A stretch of 64,000 bases of DNA from Lasioglossum baleicum (Eukaryota > Arthropoda > Insecta > Hymenoptera > Halictidae), in NCBI RefSeq assembly GCF_051020765.1, contig NW_027469552.1, forward strand, positions 1-64,000. Direction: 5' to 3'. How positions within the stretch are numbered: position 1 is the first letter of the stretch; each line of letters opens with the position of its first letter. The position numbers and the translations under genes are program-made. Under the pieces are notes generated by a model, which saw only the letters and a program-made list of their open reading frames with translations, had not been told where the DNA came from and did not search any database. Shown one piece after another: positions 36,598 to 52,500 of this stretch.

Positions 36598-38739
36598 ACA
36601 TTATTATGTTGATCTTATACGTATTTTATATGATTGTCTGTATACGTACCTACGCTGGTGGGGCAACACTAATGGCGATATCCATTATTTGCGTACGGCA
36701 GATCGAAGCGGCACTACTGGAGTGTCCTAGTAATGTTCGTTAAACTTAATTTTGTATGGTATGCATTTAATCCCGGTCATCCATTTATTTAATCATACTG
36801 TATCTTACTGCTTTGATATCTTCGATTTTTTTTTTTCAAAACTGTTCAATTTTTTTCAAAAATTTTCAATTTTGAGAATTGCATTCCATAATAATATTGT
36901 CTTTTGAGTTAGTAGAGTTTACGTCTATGACAATATTATGTTAAACATTGTTATTTTATTTGATTGTCTGTATACATACCTACGCTTCCAGTGCGCACGA
37001 CTGGAGTAGTCATGCAGTTCCATTCGTTTGAGCGTAGCGACAATACTCTTTGGACATTGCTAGTTTCATTATCCTTAATATTGTGCAGTAAGAATTCATT
37101 CGCAGTTTTCAATTTATTTCTTCGTGCTGTAATTTACTGCTATGGTATCATAGATTTTTCAAAATTTTCAATTGTTAGTTTAAAAAATTGTATTCCTTAG
37201 TGTAAATTTCTTTTGAATCAGTTATGTCGAGGTTTATGACGATATCTTGATGAATTTGTTGTATTATATGATTGTCTGAATGCGTACCTACGCTCCCGGA
37301 GCGACACGGCAGAAGTGGTCTTGAAGTTGAGTTCGGTGGATCGGAGCGGCACTACTCTATGTTCCTTGCTAATTTCGGTAACCTTAGTATTCTACCGTAT
37401 CGTTCTTTCGCTGCTTTCCAATTATTTCTATATAGCGTAATTTACTGTTATGATATTCTCGATTTCTATTTTTAATTTCCAATCCATTATTTCAAAAATT
37501 GTACTTTTTGAAAAAGTGCCTTTGGAATTAAAAGAGTCTAGCTTTAAGGAAATATTTTGTTAAATTTGTTGTCATATTAAATGATTGTCTGTATGCGTAC
37601 CTACGCTGTCGGCGCGACACAACTGGCGAGGTTTTGTAATTGCGTACGGCAAATCGGAGCGACACTAGAGAACGATCATTGTTAATTTCATTAACATTGA
37701 TTTTGTACCGTCTGCATTTCTTTACAGTTTTCCATTTATTTATATATACTGTAATTGACTGTTATGATTTTTTCCATTTTTTACAGAATAATCAATTTTT
37801 AATTTAAGAAATTGTATCGCATATTAGAAGTGCCTTCGGTACAAGCTGAGTGTACGTTTATGACAATATTATGTCAAATTCTTTGAGGTAATATATGATT
37901 GTCTCTATGAGTACCTACGCATTGGTCAATACACAACAGGCGCTGTCTTGTAGTTGCATTCGGATGATCGGTGCGGCGCTCAGGATGGATTTCGTTAATA
38001 TCTTTATCCGTATTATTTTGCCGTCTGCATTCTGTCGCAGTTTCCTATTTGTCTTTATACACTGCAAATTACTGGTGTGATGTTATCAACTTTCTTCTAA
38101 ATTTTCAATCTTCATTTTAAAGAATTGTCTTTCTTAGTGATAGTGTCTTGGCACTAGATGAGTGTACGTTTTTGCCGATGTTTTAGCAAGCTCTTTGTTG
38201 TTTTATATGAGTGTCTGTATATATACCATCGCTGCTTGAGGGACACGACTGTCGAGGCCTTGTAGTAGCGTACGATATAGCGAAGCGGCACTGGTGTATG
38301 ATCTTTGTTAATTTCATTAACCTTGATTTTGTACCGTATGCATTCCTTCGCATTCATACATTTATTTATTTTTAATACTTACGAATTTTTCACAAATTCC
38401 ACATTTTTAATATCAATCATTGTACATTTTATGAAAAGTGTCTTCGGAAATAGTTGAGTGTACGTTTGTGACATCAGTTTTCTATTTTTGAAGTTATTTT
38501 AAACGATTGTGCGTGTACGACCTACGCTTCCGGAGCGACACGGGTGGAGTTCTCTAGCAGTTGCGTTCGGAATATCGGAGCGATAGTGCTGTATGGTCTT
38601 TGATAGTTCCTTTGACCTTGATATTGTTCCGTGTGCATTACTTCTCTGTATTCTGTTTATGTCTACATACTGTAATTTCCTGTTATATCTCCAATTCATT
38701 TCAAAATTTTCAATTTTTGGTTTAAAAAATTGTATTAAT

Positions 38740-39250
38740 AAGTGAAAGTGTCTTTGGAAATAGTGGAGAAAACGTTTATGCCAATATAATGATGAAACTT
38801 GTTTTTATTTTACATAATTGTCTTTATACGTACATACGCTTCCGGAGCGACACGCCCCTTATGGTCTTGCAGTTGCGTGCGGCATATCGGACCGACACTA
38901 CGGTACTGTCTTCGATAACTCCTCTAACCTTGATATTGTGGCGAATGCATTGTGTCGATAATTATTATTTATTTCTACATTCTTTGATCTACAGTTATGA
39001 TACTTCTGATTTTATTCAAATCCTCCAATTTTTTATCTCAGAAATTGTATTTTTTAGGAGAAGCGAAAACATCAAAGCAGTAACATACAGTATGTACAAA
39101 TAAATGAAAAACTGAGAAAAAATTCTTACTGTACAATATCAAGGATAAAAACATTATCGAAGACCATCCAGTCGATTCGCTCCGTTCTGTCGTACGCAAC
39201 TACAAGACCTCGCCAGTCGTCTCGCGCAAACAGCGTAGATACATACACAG
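38740..39250. other. A+/A- inversion junction, second copy
   Basis: A+ runs through 'cagaaattgtattttttagg' and turns at about 39065 into A- ('gtaacatacagtatgtacaa'). The surrounding few hundred bases match the reverse complement of the 2606 junction region, including atypical positions such as 'catatcggaccgacacta'. See findings. Confidence 0.85.
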
Positions 39251-40429
39251 ACAATCATTCAAAATAACAATTATTTGAACAAAATAATGTCATATGGGCA
39301 CACTGAATTAATTCCAATGTCACTTTTCCAAAGATGTACATTTTTCTAAGATAAAGATTAAAAACTTTGAAGAAAAATCGAAAATATCATAATAGTAAAT
39401 TACAGAATGCATAAATAAATGGCAAACTGAGAAAAAATGTTTACGGTACAAAATCATGGTTATAGAAACAATCGGAGTCTATTCAGTAGTGTCGATCCGC
39501 TCTGCCGTACCCAACTACAATACATCGCTAGTCGTGTTACCCCGATGTCGTATGTACGCATACAGACAATCTTATAAAATATCAATTGGTCTAACAAAAT
39601 AACGTCATACACCTAAACACAACTGATTCCAAAGACTCTTTTGCGAAGGAATACAATTTTTAATAATAATGATCGAAAATTTAAAATAAATGAAAATCGG
39701 AAATATCGTAACAATAAATAATTCTAATTGTAAACAGGTAGAAAACTGCGAAAGAATTCAAACGGAATAAAATAATGGTTAAAGAAACCATTGAACACCA
39801 TCCAGTAGTTCCGCCTCCACCTGCGGAACATAATTACTAGTCCTCGTCAGTCGTGTTGCTCCAACAGCGACGGTACGTATTGAAACAGTCATATAAAATA
39901 AAAATAAGTTTAAGGAATTATCGACATGTACGTACACTCAACTAATTCCAAAGGCACTTTTCTAAAGAAATACAATCATTTATTCTAAAAATTAAAAGTT
40001 ACGAAAAAGATCGGGATATCATAACCGTAACTTACGGTATGTATAAATAAATGGAAGACTGGGAACGAATGCATACGGTACAGTATCAAGGTTAGAGCAC
40101 TTATCGAAGATTATGGGGTAGAGACGCACCGATATTGCAATTGCAACTGCAAGGCGACTACATCCGTGACGCTCCGAAAGCATAGGTACGTATACAGACA
40201 ATCATATAAGATAATAACAAGCTTAACAATGGATTGTCATAAGCGGAAACTCAACCAATTCGGAAGGAACCAAAACTGAGAAATACCGCTTTTTAAATTA
40301 AAAATCGATAATTTTGAAAGAAAATCGAAATTGTAACAGTAAATTAGATTATATATAAACGAATAGAAAACATGGGAATAAACGGATGCGTGTAAATGTC
40401 AAGGTTAAAGAAATTAAGGTATATTATCC

Positions 40430-40590
40430 AGTTGTGCCTCTACGAACTTCCGTATTCAACTACAACGTCAATCCATTCGTATAAATCCGCAGCGCCGATA
40501 GGCATACGGTAACGAGCAGAGTTCCGTCGCAGCGATCTACTATACTTAACAGCAAGGTCACTCCAGTCGTGTGGTTCCGACAGCGTAAGC
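40430..40590 (-). repeat. Lengthened A monomer with a partial internal duplication
   Basis: Between 'ccagttgtgcctctacgaac' and 'ccagtcgtgtggttccgac' the block related to 'cgctccgatctgccgtacgc' and 'aactacaagaccactcc' appears twice, both diverged. This adds roughly 90 bp to this monomer. A local unequal exchange is the simplest reading. Confidence 0.6.
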
Positions 40591-43500
40591 TCATGTGCAG
40601 ACAATCAAATAATACAACAACAAATTCAACAAAATATTGCCACAAACGTACTCCCAGAAAATTCCAAAGACACTTTTACAAAGAAATACAATTATTTATA
40701 CTGAAAATTGAATATTTTGAAAATATTGAATATATAACAGTTAATTTTAGTATGTAGAAGTAAATCGAGAACTGCGAATGAATTCTTACGGTACAATATT
40801 GAGGATAAAGAAACTAGCAATGTACATAGGATATTGTCGCTCCGCTCTACTGATCGCAACTACAAGACAGCGCCAGTCGTGCCGCTCCGGAAGGGCTTGT
40901 ACGTATACACACAGTGATATAAAATACCAATGTGTTTTGCAAAATTTTGTCATAAAAGTACACTACTCTGTGCCACATGGCTCGTTCTCTGAAAGAATGC
41001 AATTTTTAAAATAATACTTGCAAGTTTCGAAGAAAATGGGAAATATCATAACAGTTAATTACAGTATTTGTAAATAAATAGAAAACTGCGAAGGAATGCG
41101 TACGGTGCAAAACATACAATTAATGATGATCATGAAATATGACGCCCCTATCTTACGTACGCAACGACAAGACCACTCCAGTAGTGTCGATCGGCTGCGT
41201 AGGTTAGTATAGTGACATGAGAATAAAATAACGAATAGAATATTGTCATAATTGCACAGTCAACTAATTCCAAGGACACGTTTTCTATGAAACACAATTT
41301 TCTATATAAAAAGCTGAAGATTAAAATAGAAAAAAATAATAAAATATCATAACATTAATTTACAGAATGTAGAAATAATTACGAAACTGCGAAAGAATGC
41401 ATACGATACAAAATCAAGGTTAATGGAATTAACAAATACCATTCACATCGCAAGTCGTGTTGCTCCGGCTGCGTAACTACGCATATAGACAATCATGTCA
41501 GATCACAACAAATTTAAGAAAATATGTCCATACAGTTAAACTTGTCTAATTTCAAAGGCAATTTCTCGGAAAAGTACAATTTCTGAAATAAAAAATTGGA
41601 AATTCTGAAAAAAATCGAATATATAATAACAGTAAATTACAGTTTGCGTAACGAAATAGAAGACGGTGGATAAAATGCATACGGTACCACATCAAGGTTA
41701 AAAAATTTTAACGATGATCTTACAGTAGTGTCGCTCCGATCTACCGAACTCAACTACAAAACCACTCCAGGCGCGTCACTCCGGAAGCATGCATACGAAT
41801 ACAGGAAATTATATAATACGACAACAAAATAAATACAATATTCTCCTAAACGCAAACTCAACTAATTCAGCAGACACTATTACTAAAAAATTCAGTTTTG
41901 GAAGTTAAAGACTGGATATTTTGATGAAATCAGAAATACGGTAACAGTAAATTACAGTATGTAGCAACAAACAAATCTGCGAAAGAGTGCATTCGGTATA
42001 AAGTTAAGGTTATGGAAATTGAAGAAGACCATCCAGTAGTGACACCCCAATCTGCCGTACGCAACTACAAGACCATTCTTGTCGTGTTGATGTAGGAGCG
42101 TAGCGACGTATACAGACAATCATATGAAATAACATTATATTTATCAAACTACTGTCACTAACGTGGACTCAACAAGTTCCAATGACACTTTTACTATTAA
42201 ACCAACTTTTTAACATAAACGTGGAGAATGTTGAAAAAAAATTGAAAATATCACCGCAGTAAGTTGCAGCATGTACAAATTAATGGAAGACTGAGAAACA
42301 ATGCATACGTTACAGTATCATGGATAGATAAATTATCGACAATCATGCAATAGTGTCGCATCGATATACCAAATGACACTGCAAGACCATTCCATTCGTG
42401 ATGCTCCGGAAACATTGATACGTATTCAGAAAATCATATAAGATAACAAAGAATTTAACGCAATATTGTCATAAGCGTTCACACAACTAATTCCAAATGG
42501 CACTTTTACTAAGAAATACGATTTCTTAAAATGCAAATTGAATATTGCGAAAGATATCGAAAATATCATAACATTACATTACAGTATGTCGAAATAAATA
42601 GGAAACAGCGAAAGAGTGCATACGCTACAATTTCATGGCTAAAGAAATTAACAAATAACATATAGTAGTATCGCGCCTACCTACCGTACGCAACTACTTG
42701 CGCGCTCCAGGCGTGTCTCTCTGGAAGCGTAGGTACGTATAGAGACAATCACATAAAATAGCAGCAAGATTAACAGAATAATGTGATTAAGGTACACTCA
42801 AATGAAACCAAAAGGACTTATACTTGGAAGTTCAATTTCTTGAAATGAAGATTGACAATTTCGATAGAAATCGAAAATAATATATCAGTAAATGGCATGT
42901 TGCATAAACAAATTGAAAACAGGGGGAAACGCGCATGCGGTTGAAGCTGAAAGTTAATGAAATTACCGTGGATCACAAAGTAACGTCGCTCCGATCTACC
43001 GAACCCAACAACGAGGCCAATCCAGTCGTGTCGCACTGGAAGCGTTGGTGCCTACAGAACAATAAGTTTAATAAATTATTGTCATAAACGTTGACTCAAC
43101 GGAGTTAATAGGCACTTTTATTAAGAGATAAAATTCATTTAACTATGAATTAAGAAATATGGAAAAAATTGGAAACATCTTAGCAGTAAATTACAGTACG
43201 TATAAACCAATGGAAATCTGGGAAAAATTGCATACGGTATGAAATCAAGGTTAACGAAATTAAGGAAGATCATCCAGTAGTGCAAGTCGGAACTGCCGTA
43301 CGCAAATGCCAGGCATCGCCCGCGCTGCAGTTCTGGCAGCGTACGTACGTATAGAGACAATCGTAGAAACACTAAATTACAGTATTTGTAAATAAATAGA
43401 AAACTGCGAAAGAATGCATACGGAAAATATTGTGGTAAAAGAAATTACCAAAGGCCATCCAGTACTGCCGCACCGATCTGCTGTAAGCAACGACAAGACA

Positions 43501-46500
43501 ACTCCAGCCGTGTCGCTTCGCGCGCGCACGTATAGAGTCAATCATATAAAATAACATTGATTTTAATATAATATTGTCGTAAACGTGGAAACAAATAATT
43601 CCAAAGAATATTTTTCCAGGAAATACTGTTGTCGAGTATAAGGACTGCAAATTTTGATAGAAATCGGAAATATCGTAACTGCAAATACAGTATGTAGAAA
43701 TAAAGAGGAATCTGAGATAGAATGCTTCCAGTACAATATTAAGGTTAATCAAATTAACAAGGACCATACAATAGTGCCGCCCCGATATACCGAACGCAAC
43801 TAGAAGACGACTGCAGCAGTGTCGCTCCGGAAGCGTAGGTACATACGAAGACAACCACATAATATACGATGGAATGAAACAAAATTTTCTTATAAATGTA
43901 CATTCAACTGATTCCAAAGGCACTTTTCCTTAAAAAATACATATTTTGACAATGAAATTAGTAAATTTGAAGAAAATCGAACATCTCATAACAATAGAAT
44001 ACAGTATGCAAATATAAATGTATGTCTGGGAACAAGTGTATACTGTAGAATATGAAGGTTTAAGAAATTTGCGAAGATCATACAGCAGTGTCGCCCCGAT
44101 CTTTCGTGCGCAACTACTTGCCCGCTCCAGGCGTGCCGCTCCGGAAGCGCCGGTATGTATGCAGTCAATCATATCAAATACCAGCAAGTTTAACGGAATA
44201 ATGTCACAAACGTACAATCAAGTACATCAAAGACACTTTTACATAGAAGTCCAATTTTTCATAATAAGGATTGAATGTTTTGAAAACAATCGGAACTACC
44301 ACTGTAGTAAATAACCATATGTATAAATAAGTGGAAGGCTGGAAAAAAATGCATGCGGGACAATATCATGGTTAATGAATTTAATATAGGCCTTACAGTA
44401 ATATCGCTCGATCTTTCGTGCGCAACTACAAGACAACTCCACTCGTGTCGCTCCGGCAGCCTAGGTACGTGTACAGGAAATCATATAATATTAACACACC
44501 CTTCCCAAACTATTGTCATAACGTAAGATCAACTAATTCAATACACACATTTACTATGATATGCTGCTTCTGAAATAGGAAATTCAAAATTTAAAAAGAA
44601 ATCAAAACTATCGTAAGAGAAAATTACAAAATGTATATATAAATGTATGACTAGGAAAAAATGCATTCGCTACAACCTCAAGGTTGTAGGAATTAACGAA
44701 GGTCGTGCATAATTGTCCCTCCGATCTTCCAAACACAACTGCAAGACCACTCCAGTCGTGTCGCTACGGAAGCGTGGGGTACTAATACAGACAATCATAT
44801 AATATTTCAATAATTTTAACAAATAACGTCATAAATGGACACTCAACAAATTCCATATACGGTTCTCCTAAAACAATACAATTTCTGAAATTAAACAACA
44901 GAAACTTTAAATGAAGTCGAGAATATCATAACAGTAAATTCCACCATTTTTAACTAAATAGAAAACTACAGGTGAATCCATACTGTACAAAATTGTGGTT
45001 AAAGAAATTAACGAAGATCATACAGTATTGCCCGCGAGATTTGCCAAACGCAACAACAAGATCACACCAACCGTGTCCCTCCGGAAGCGAGGGTACATAT
45101 ACAGACAATCGTATAAAGTAACAGTAAGTTTAACAAAATAATTGCATGAACGTTCACTCAAATATTTCCGATGTCATCTTTACTGAGAAATAAAATTTTC
45201 TGAACTAAAAATTGAAAATTAGAAAAATACCGAAAATATCAAAACCGTAGGATACAGTATGAGGAAATAAATAGAGAACTCAGAAGAAGGCATACGGCGC
45301 AATATTATGGTGAAGAATGTTACCGAAGGCCATACAGTATGCCGCTCCGATCTGCCGCACGCAAGTACAAGTCCACTCCAGCCGTGACGCTCCGGAAGCT
45401 TAGGGTGCGCCTACCGGCAATCATATAAAATAACAATAAGTTTCACAAAGTAACGTCACGAGCATGCACTCATCTAATTCCATGGGCACATTTACTAAGA
45501 AAAGGTATTTTCTTAAATAATGATTGAAGTTTTGAAAAATCGAAGATAGCACAGCAGTAAATTACAGTATGTAGAAATATATGGAAAAATGCAAAGGAAT
45601 GGGTACGGAACATTACAAGGATAAAGAAATTATCGAAGGTCGTACAGTGGCGTCTCTCTCATCTACCAAACGCCACAAGACCACCCCAGTCATGATGCTC
45701 TGTAAGCGTAGATACATATAGAGACGATCATACACAATAACGAAGTATTTAGCAAGATATTGTCATAAACGGATGTTCAACTTGATCAAAAGACACATTT
45801 ACTAAGAAATTCAATCCTTTAAATTAAAAATTGAATATTTTCAAACAAATCGAAAATATTATAACAATAAATCACAGTTTGTATATATAAAAGAAAACAT
45901 GGGAAAAATGCGTACGGTACCATATCGAGGTTAATGAAATTAACGAAGACCATCTAGTAGTGCCACTCTTTTCTGCCATACGCAACTACATGTCCTCGCC
46001 TGTCGTGTCGACCCGGCAGCATTGGTACGTATGCAGACATTCATTTAAAATAACAACCAGTATACAAAATATTGTTATAAACGAACTCTCAACTAATTCT
46101 AAAGGCACATTACTACGAAATACGTTCCTTGAAACTAAAAACTGAAAATTTCGAAAAACAATCGGAAATTTCATTACAGAAAATTGTACAATGTATAAAT
46201 AATGGAAAAAGTGCGAAATATGGATATGGTTCAAAATCATGGTTACAGAAAATATCGAGACCATCCAGTAGTGCAGGTCCGATCTACAATAAGCAACTAC
46301 AAGACAACACCAGTCGTGTCGCTTCGGAAGCGTAGATACGAATGCAGACAGTCGTAAAAAATAACAGTAAGGTCACGAAAAGAATGTCCTAAACGTACAC
46401 TCAACTAATTCCAAAGACATTTTTAATCAGAAATACAATTTTCCTAATAAAAATTGAAAATATTGACAAAAGTCGCAAATATCAAAACAGTATGTTACAG

Positions 46501-49500
46501 TATGTAGATATAAATGGAAAACAGTGAAATATCGCAAACGGTACAATATCGAGGTAAAGAAATTAACAAAGACCATGCGGCAGTGTCGCTTCGGTATAGC
46601 GATCGCAACTACAAGAACACTTCGGTCGTGTCGTTCCGGACGCGTGGGTACGTTTACAGAAGATCGTATAAAACAACAATGATTTTAACAAACGAACGGT
46701 ATAAACGTACTATCAGGTAACTCCATGGGGCCTTAGAATAGGAAATACAATTTTTTAAAATAAAAAATGAAAATTTTGAAGAAGAATCGAAAATATCATA
46801 ACATTAAATTATAGTATGTGTAAATAAATGGACAATTGGGAAAAAATTAATACTGCACAAAGTCATCGTAAAAGAAATTAACGAAGTCCATCCAGTATGC
46901 CGCTCCGAATTGCCGTACTGAACTACAAGACCACTCCAGCCGTGTCGCTCCCGTAGTGTAGGAACCTATACAATCAATCGTGGAAAAAAATCAAAGAAAT
47001 TAACATAATACTGTCATAAGCGTACATAGACAATCCCAAAGACACCATTACTTGGAAATATAATTTTATAATTAGAAATTGAAAATTGTCAAAAAAATCG
47101 AAAATATAATCACAGCATATTACAATTTGTGTAAATATATAAAAAACAGGAAAAAATGACTAAGGTACAGAGTCAACAACCAGTCAAGGTCAACTAACAT
47201 TGACTACCCACTATTGCAGCTCCTATCTGCCGTACGCAATTGCAAGTCCTTGCCATCTGTGTCGCTCAACCAGCGTTGGTGCATACACTGCCAATCACAC
47301 GGAATAGCAATCAGTACAAGATGATAAAGACATAAACGTACACTCAACTACTTCCAAAGACAAATATACTAAGGAAAACAATTTTTAAATCAAAAATTGA
47401 AAATTTTGAAAAAAATCGGAAATACCGTAGCAGGAAACTGCAGGATGTATAAATATGTGGCGGACTGGGAGAAAACGCATACGGTACAATATCAAGGTTA
47501 GAGAAGTTAACGAAGATCATACTGTAGTGTCGTTCCGATCTGGCGGACGCAAATGCAAGAGCACTCCATCTATGTCGCTCCGGAATCGTAGGTGCACATA
47601 CATACAATCGTATAAAGTAACAATAAGATTGACAAAACAATGCCACATTCGTACCCTAAACTAATTCCAAAGACACTTTTACGGTGAAAAACAGTTTTCC
47701 AAACCAAAGATTTTGAATTTTGAGAAAACCGAAAATATCATAACACTAAATTGCAGTATGCAGAACAAAATGGAAGACTGGGAAAAAATGCATACCGCAC
47801 TATTGCATAGTCAAAGCAATTAACAAAGATCATACAGCAGCTTCGCTCCGATCTATCGAAAGCAAATATAAGCCCATCCCAGTCGTGTCTTTCTGGACGC
47901 GTAGGTACGTATACGGACAATGAGATAAATCAAAAATAAGTTTACCAATATATCGCAATAAATGTGCACTCACCTAATTCCAAAGACACATCTCCTAAGA
48001 AATACAATTTTTTGGAATAAAAATTGAAAATTTTGAAAAGAAGACAATTATCATAACAGTAAACTGCAGAATATATAAATAAGTGGAAACCTGCGATAGA
48101 ATGCATACGGTAGAATATCAAGCTACGAGGAGTTATCGATGATCATACAGTATTGTCGTTCCGATCTACCGAACGCGACTACAGGACATCGCCAGTCGTG
48201 TCGCTCGGGCAGCGTAGGTATCTATAGAGACAACATAATAATACAATAACAAATTCAACAACATATTATCATAAACGTTCACTTAAGCAATTGCAATGGC
48301 ACTTCTCCCAAAAAATACAATGCATGTAATTATGAAATTGGAATCGTGAAAATAATGGATAAGATGCTTACAGTAAACTGCAGCATATAGAAATAAATAG
48401 AAAATTGGGAGAGAATTCATACGGTACAATACAGTGTTAAACATATTAACGGAGATAACACATTAGCGTCGACCCAAACTACCGAACGCAACCACAGGAC
48501 CACGACAGTCGTGTCGCACTAGAAGCGTAGGTGCGTGTGCAGTCAGTCATGGAAGATAACACGGAATTCATCAAGATATTGTCATAAACGTACTCTCAAC
48601 TACATCCACAGACACATTTTCTAAGAAATAAAATTTTTTAAACCAAAAATTGAAAATGATGAAAGATATCGACAATGTCGTAGCAGTATATTACATACTG
48701 TATAAATAAATTGAAAGCTGCGATCGAATGCATATGGTGCAACATTAAGGTTAAAGAAGTTAGCAAAGGCCATGCCATCGTGTCGCCCCGATCTTTCGTG
48801 CGCAACTATAAGACTACTCCACTCGTGTCGCTCCGACAGCCCAGGTACGTATAACGACAATCGTATAAAATAGCAATAGGTATAGCAGAATAATGCCATA
48901 AACGTACACTCAACTAATTCCAAATACACTATTCACAGAATGTACAATGATTGATATTAGAAATTGGGAATTTTGAAAATGATGAAGGAATCAAAACAAC
49001 AAATTGCAGTATGTATTACAAAGTAGAAAACAGCGAAGGTATGCAAACAATACAATATCAAGGTTAAGGAAATTGACAGAGACCATACAGCAGCATCGCT
49101 CCGATATAGTAAACGCAACTACAAGGTAACTCAAGCCGTGCAGCGTAGGCACGTATATAGACAATTATATAGAATACCACCGAGTCCGACATTATATTGC
49201 CGTAAACGTACACTCTACTAATTCGAAGGTACTTTTCCTAAAAAATGTATTTTTAAAACTAAAAGTTGGAAATTTTGAATTGAAATTGAAATGAAAAAGA
49301 AATTAACGATGACCATACAGTATGTCGCTCCGAACTGACGTACGTAACTACAAAACCACTTCAGCCGTGTGGATCCGGAAGCACAGGTCGCATACAGACA
49401 ATCGAATAAAATATCAACGGACCTAACAAAATATTGAACCAATTCGAAACTCACTTAATTCCAGAGGAACTTCTACTAAGAAATACAATTTCTTAAACTA

Positions 49501-52500
49501 AAAACTGAAAATTTTCAAAAAAATCGAAAATATCATAACAGTATATGACGGTTTGTATGAATAACTACAAAATGGGTGATAAGTGAATACGGTACAAAAT
49601 CAAGGTTAATGAAATTATCGACGATCATCCCGTAGTGGCACTTCGTCCTTGCGTACGCAACTGCATGACCTAGCCGCTCGTGCAGCGGCGACAACGTTGG
49701 TACGTATACAGAAAATCGTATACAAAAACACTAAGTATAATCGAATACTGCCGTAAACGTACATTCAACTAACTTCAAGGTACCATTATCGAGAAATACA
49801 ATTTTTTACACGAGGAAATGCAAATTTTGAGAAAAGTCACAAATTTCATAAAACTAAATTGATGTATGCGTAAATAAATGGAATACCGGGAAAAAATGCG
49901 TAAGGTACAAAATCAAGGTTAAAGCAGTTAACGAGGACCACACAGTAGTGCAGCACCCATCTAACGAAAGCAACTACAAGACCACTCCATTCGAGTCGCG
50001 TTGGAGCGAGGTACGTGTGCAGACAGTCATATAAGATAAGAACAAGCATAACTAAATATTGTCATAAAAGTAAACTCAACTAATTCCATAGTCACATATT
50101 CTAAAAAAATACAGCTTTTGAACTTAAAGGCTCGAAGTTATGAAACAAATCGGAAATATCACAAAAGTAAACTGCATTATGTAGAAATAAATGGAAACCA
50201 GCCAAACAATGATTACGGTACATTGATAAGGTTAAAGAAATTAACAAAGACCACACGCTATTGTCGCTTCCGACCTGCCTTCGGAACTATAAGTCATCGC
50301 TAGTCGTGTCGCACAGGCAGCGTAGTTACGTATACAGACAATCATATAAAATGTCATCAAATTTAACAAAGCATTATCTTAAACGTGCAATCAACTAATT
50401 AGAGGGACACTCTTTCTAATAAATACATATTTAGAAATTTAGAAATATATCGAAAATATAATTGTAAATTAAAGTATGCATAAGTAAACACAGAACTGCG
50501 AATGAATGCATACAGTACAACATCAAGGTTAAAGAAATTAACGAAGACCATACAGAATGCCGCTCCGATCTGCCGTTTACAACAACAAGACGAATCCGTT
50601 TGTGTCGCTCCGGCAGCGTAGGTTCATATTGATGCAATCATATACTATAACAACAAGTTTAACAAAACAATGTCGCCAACGTAAACATATCTAATACCAA
50701 AAGCACTTTTACTAAGAAATATAATTATTTGAACTAAAAACTGAAATTTTTGACGAAAATCGAAAATACCATGTCACTAAATTACCGTATTTAAATATAA
50801 ATAGAACACTGCCAAAGAAAGAAAGCGGAATCATATTAAGGCTATAGAAGTTATCGAAGACTATAAAGTATGTTGCTCCGAACTGCCGTGCGAAACTACA
50901 TGAGCTCGACAGTGGTGTCGCTCCGACAGTGTGGGTACGTATATAAACAATAATATAAAATAAGAACAAAGTTCATCAGAATATTGTCATAATCGTACAC
51001 TCGGCTAATTCCAAAGACACGTTCACTTTGACATACAATTTCTCAGAACAAGAATAAAAAATTTGGAAAAAAATTGAAGATATCATAACAGTAAATTACA
51101 GTATGTACACATAAACAGAAAACAGAGAAAGACAGCAAACGGTACAATATCAAGGTCAAAAAAATTAACAACGACCTAAAGGGTTGGTCGCTCTGATCTA
51201 GCGAACACAACAGCAAAACCACTCCAACTGTGTCGCACCGGACGCTTACGTACGCATATAGATAATCATATAAAGTAACAACAATCTTGACAGAATATTG
51301 TCATATACGTACATTCAACTATATCCAAGGACACGGTTACTAAGAATTACTAATCTCTAAACATGAATTTATAATTTTGAAAAATGAAACATACCATAAC
51401 AGTAAATTACAGCAAATCAAATTTAGTAGCTGACTATGTAAGAATTAATACGGTACAATATTAAGGTTAGAAATATTAACAAACATCATACAACAGTGTC
51501 GCACCGATCCGATGATCGCTACTACAAAACCACAGCGGCTGTGCCGTTCCGAGAGCGCTGATACGTATAGAGACAATCCTATAAAGTAACCAAGAGCTTA
51601 ACAAAATATTGCCACAACCGAACACACAACAAATTCCAAAGACATGCTTCCTAAGAAATACAATTTTTTAAAATAAAAGATGACAACTTAGAAGAAAATA
51701 GAAAATATCATAATAGTAAACTGCATTATGGAGAAACAAAGGGAAAATTGCGAAAGCATGCATACGGTACAGTATCATGGTATATGAAATTAACAAATAC
51801 CAGAATGTACTTTCGCCCCGATCTACTGAGATCTACAAGACCACTACAGTCGTCACCCTCTGGAAGCTTACGTACGCATTGAGACAATAATATAAAATGA
51901 CACAGAATTTAACGAAATACTGCCAAAAATATATACTCAACTAATTCGAAAGACACTATTCCTAAAAAATAATATTTTACAAATTTTGAACTGAACGATA
52001 TGAAGGAAATCGGAAATATTATAATAGTAAATAACAGTAGGCAGAAGTATATAGAAAACTGCGAACGAATGCATACGGCACAATATGGAGGTTAAAGACA
52101 TTGTCGAAGACCATGCAGCAGTGAGGCTCCGAACTACCGATCGCAAATGCGGAACCACACCAGTCGTGTCGCTCCGGAAGCGTAGGTACGTATAGGGATA
52201 ATTATGTAAAATGACAATGAAAAAAACAGAATATTATCATAAGTGTACACTCAAGTTATTCCAAGCATACTTGTACTAATAATTGAAATATTTAAAATTA
52301 AAGATAGGAAATATTGAAGTGAATCGGATATTTCAGAACAATAAATTACCATATGTAGTATTAATCAGAAAAGTGATAATAATGCAGACATTACAATGCC
52401 ACGATTAAAGACATTAACGAAGACCAGCAAGTATTGTCGCTTCGGTCTGCCGAACGCAAGAACAAAACCACACCAGCCCTGTCGCTCCGCACGCGTAGGT

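Larger units (their letters stand above)
34483..39064 (+). repeat. Satellite family A array, + orientation, with LTR-like insertion
   Basis: About 13 A monomers in + orientation. The 'gtctgtatacgtacc' block recurs near 34635, 34950, 35262, 35572 and 35885, giving a period of about 312 bp. The array is interrupted at 36169-36597 by a non-satellite segment and then resumes in register ('acattattatgttgatctta'). It ends at the inversion near 39065. No genes. Confidence 0.92.
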
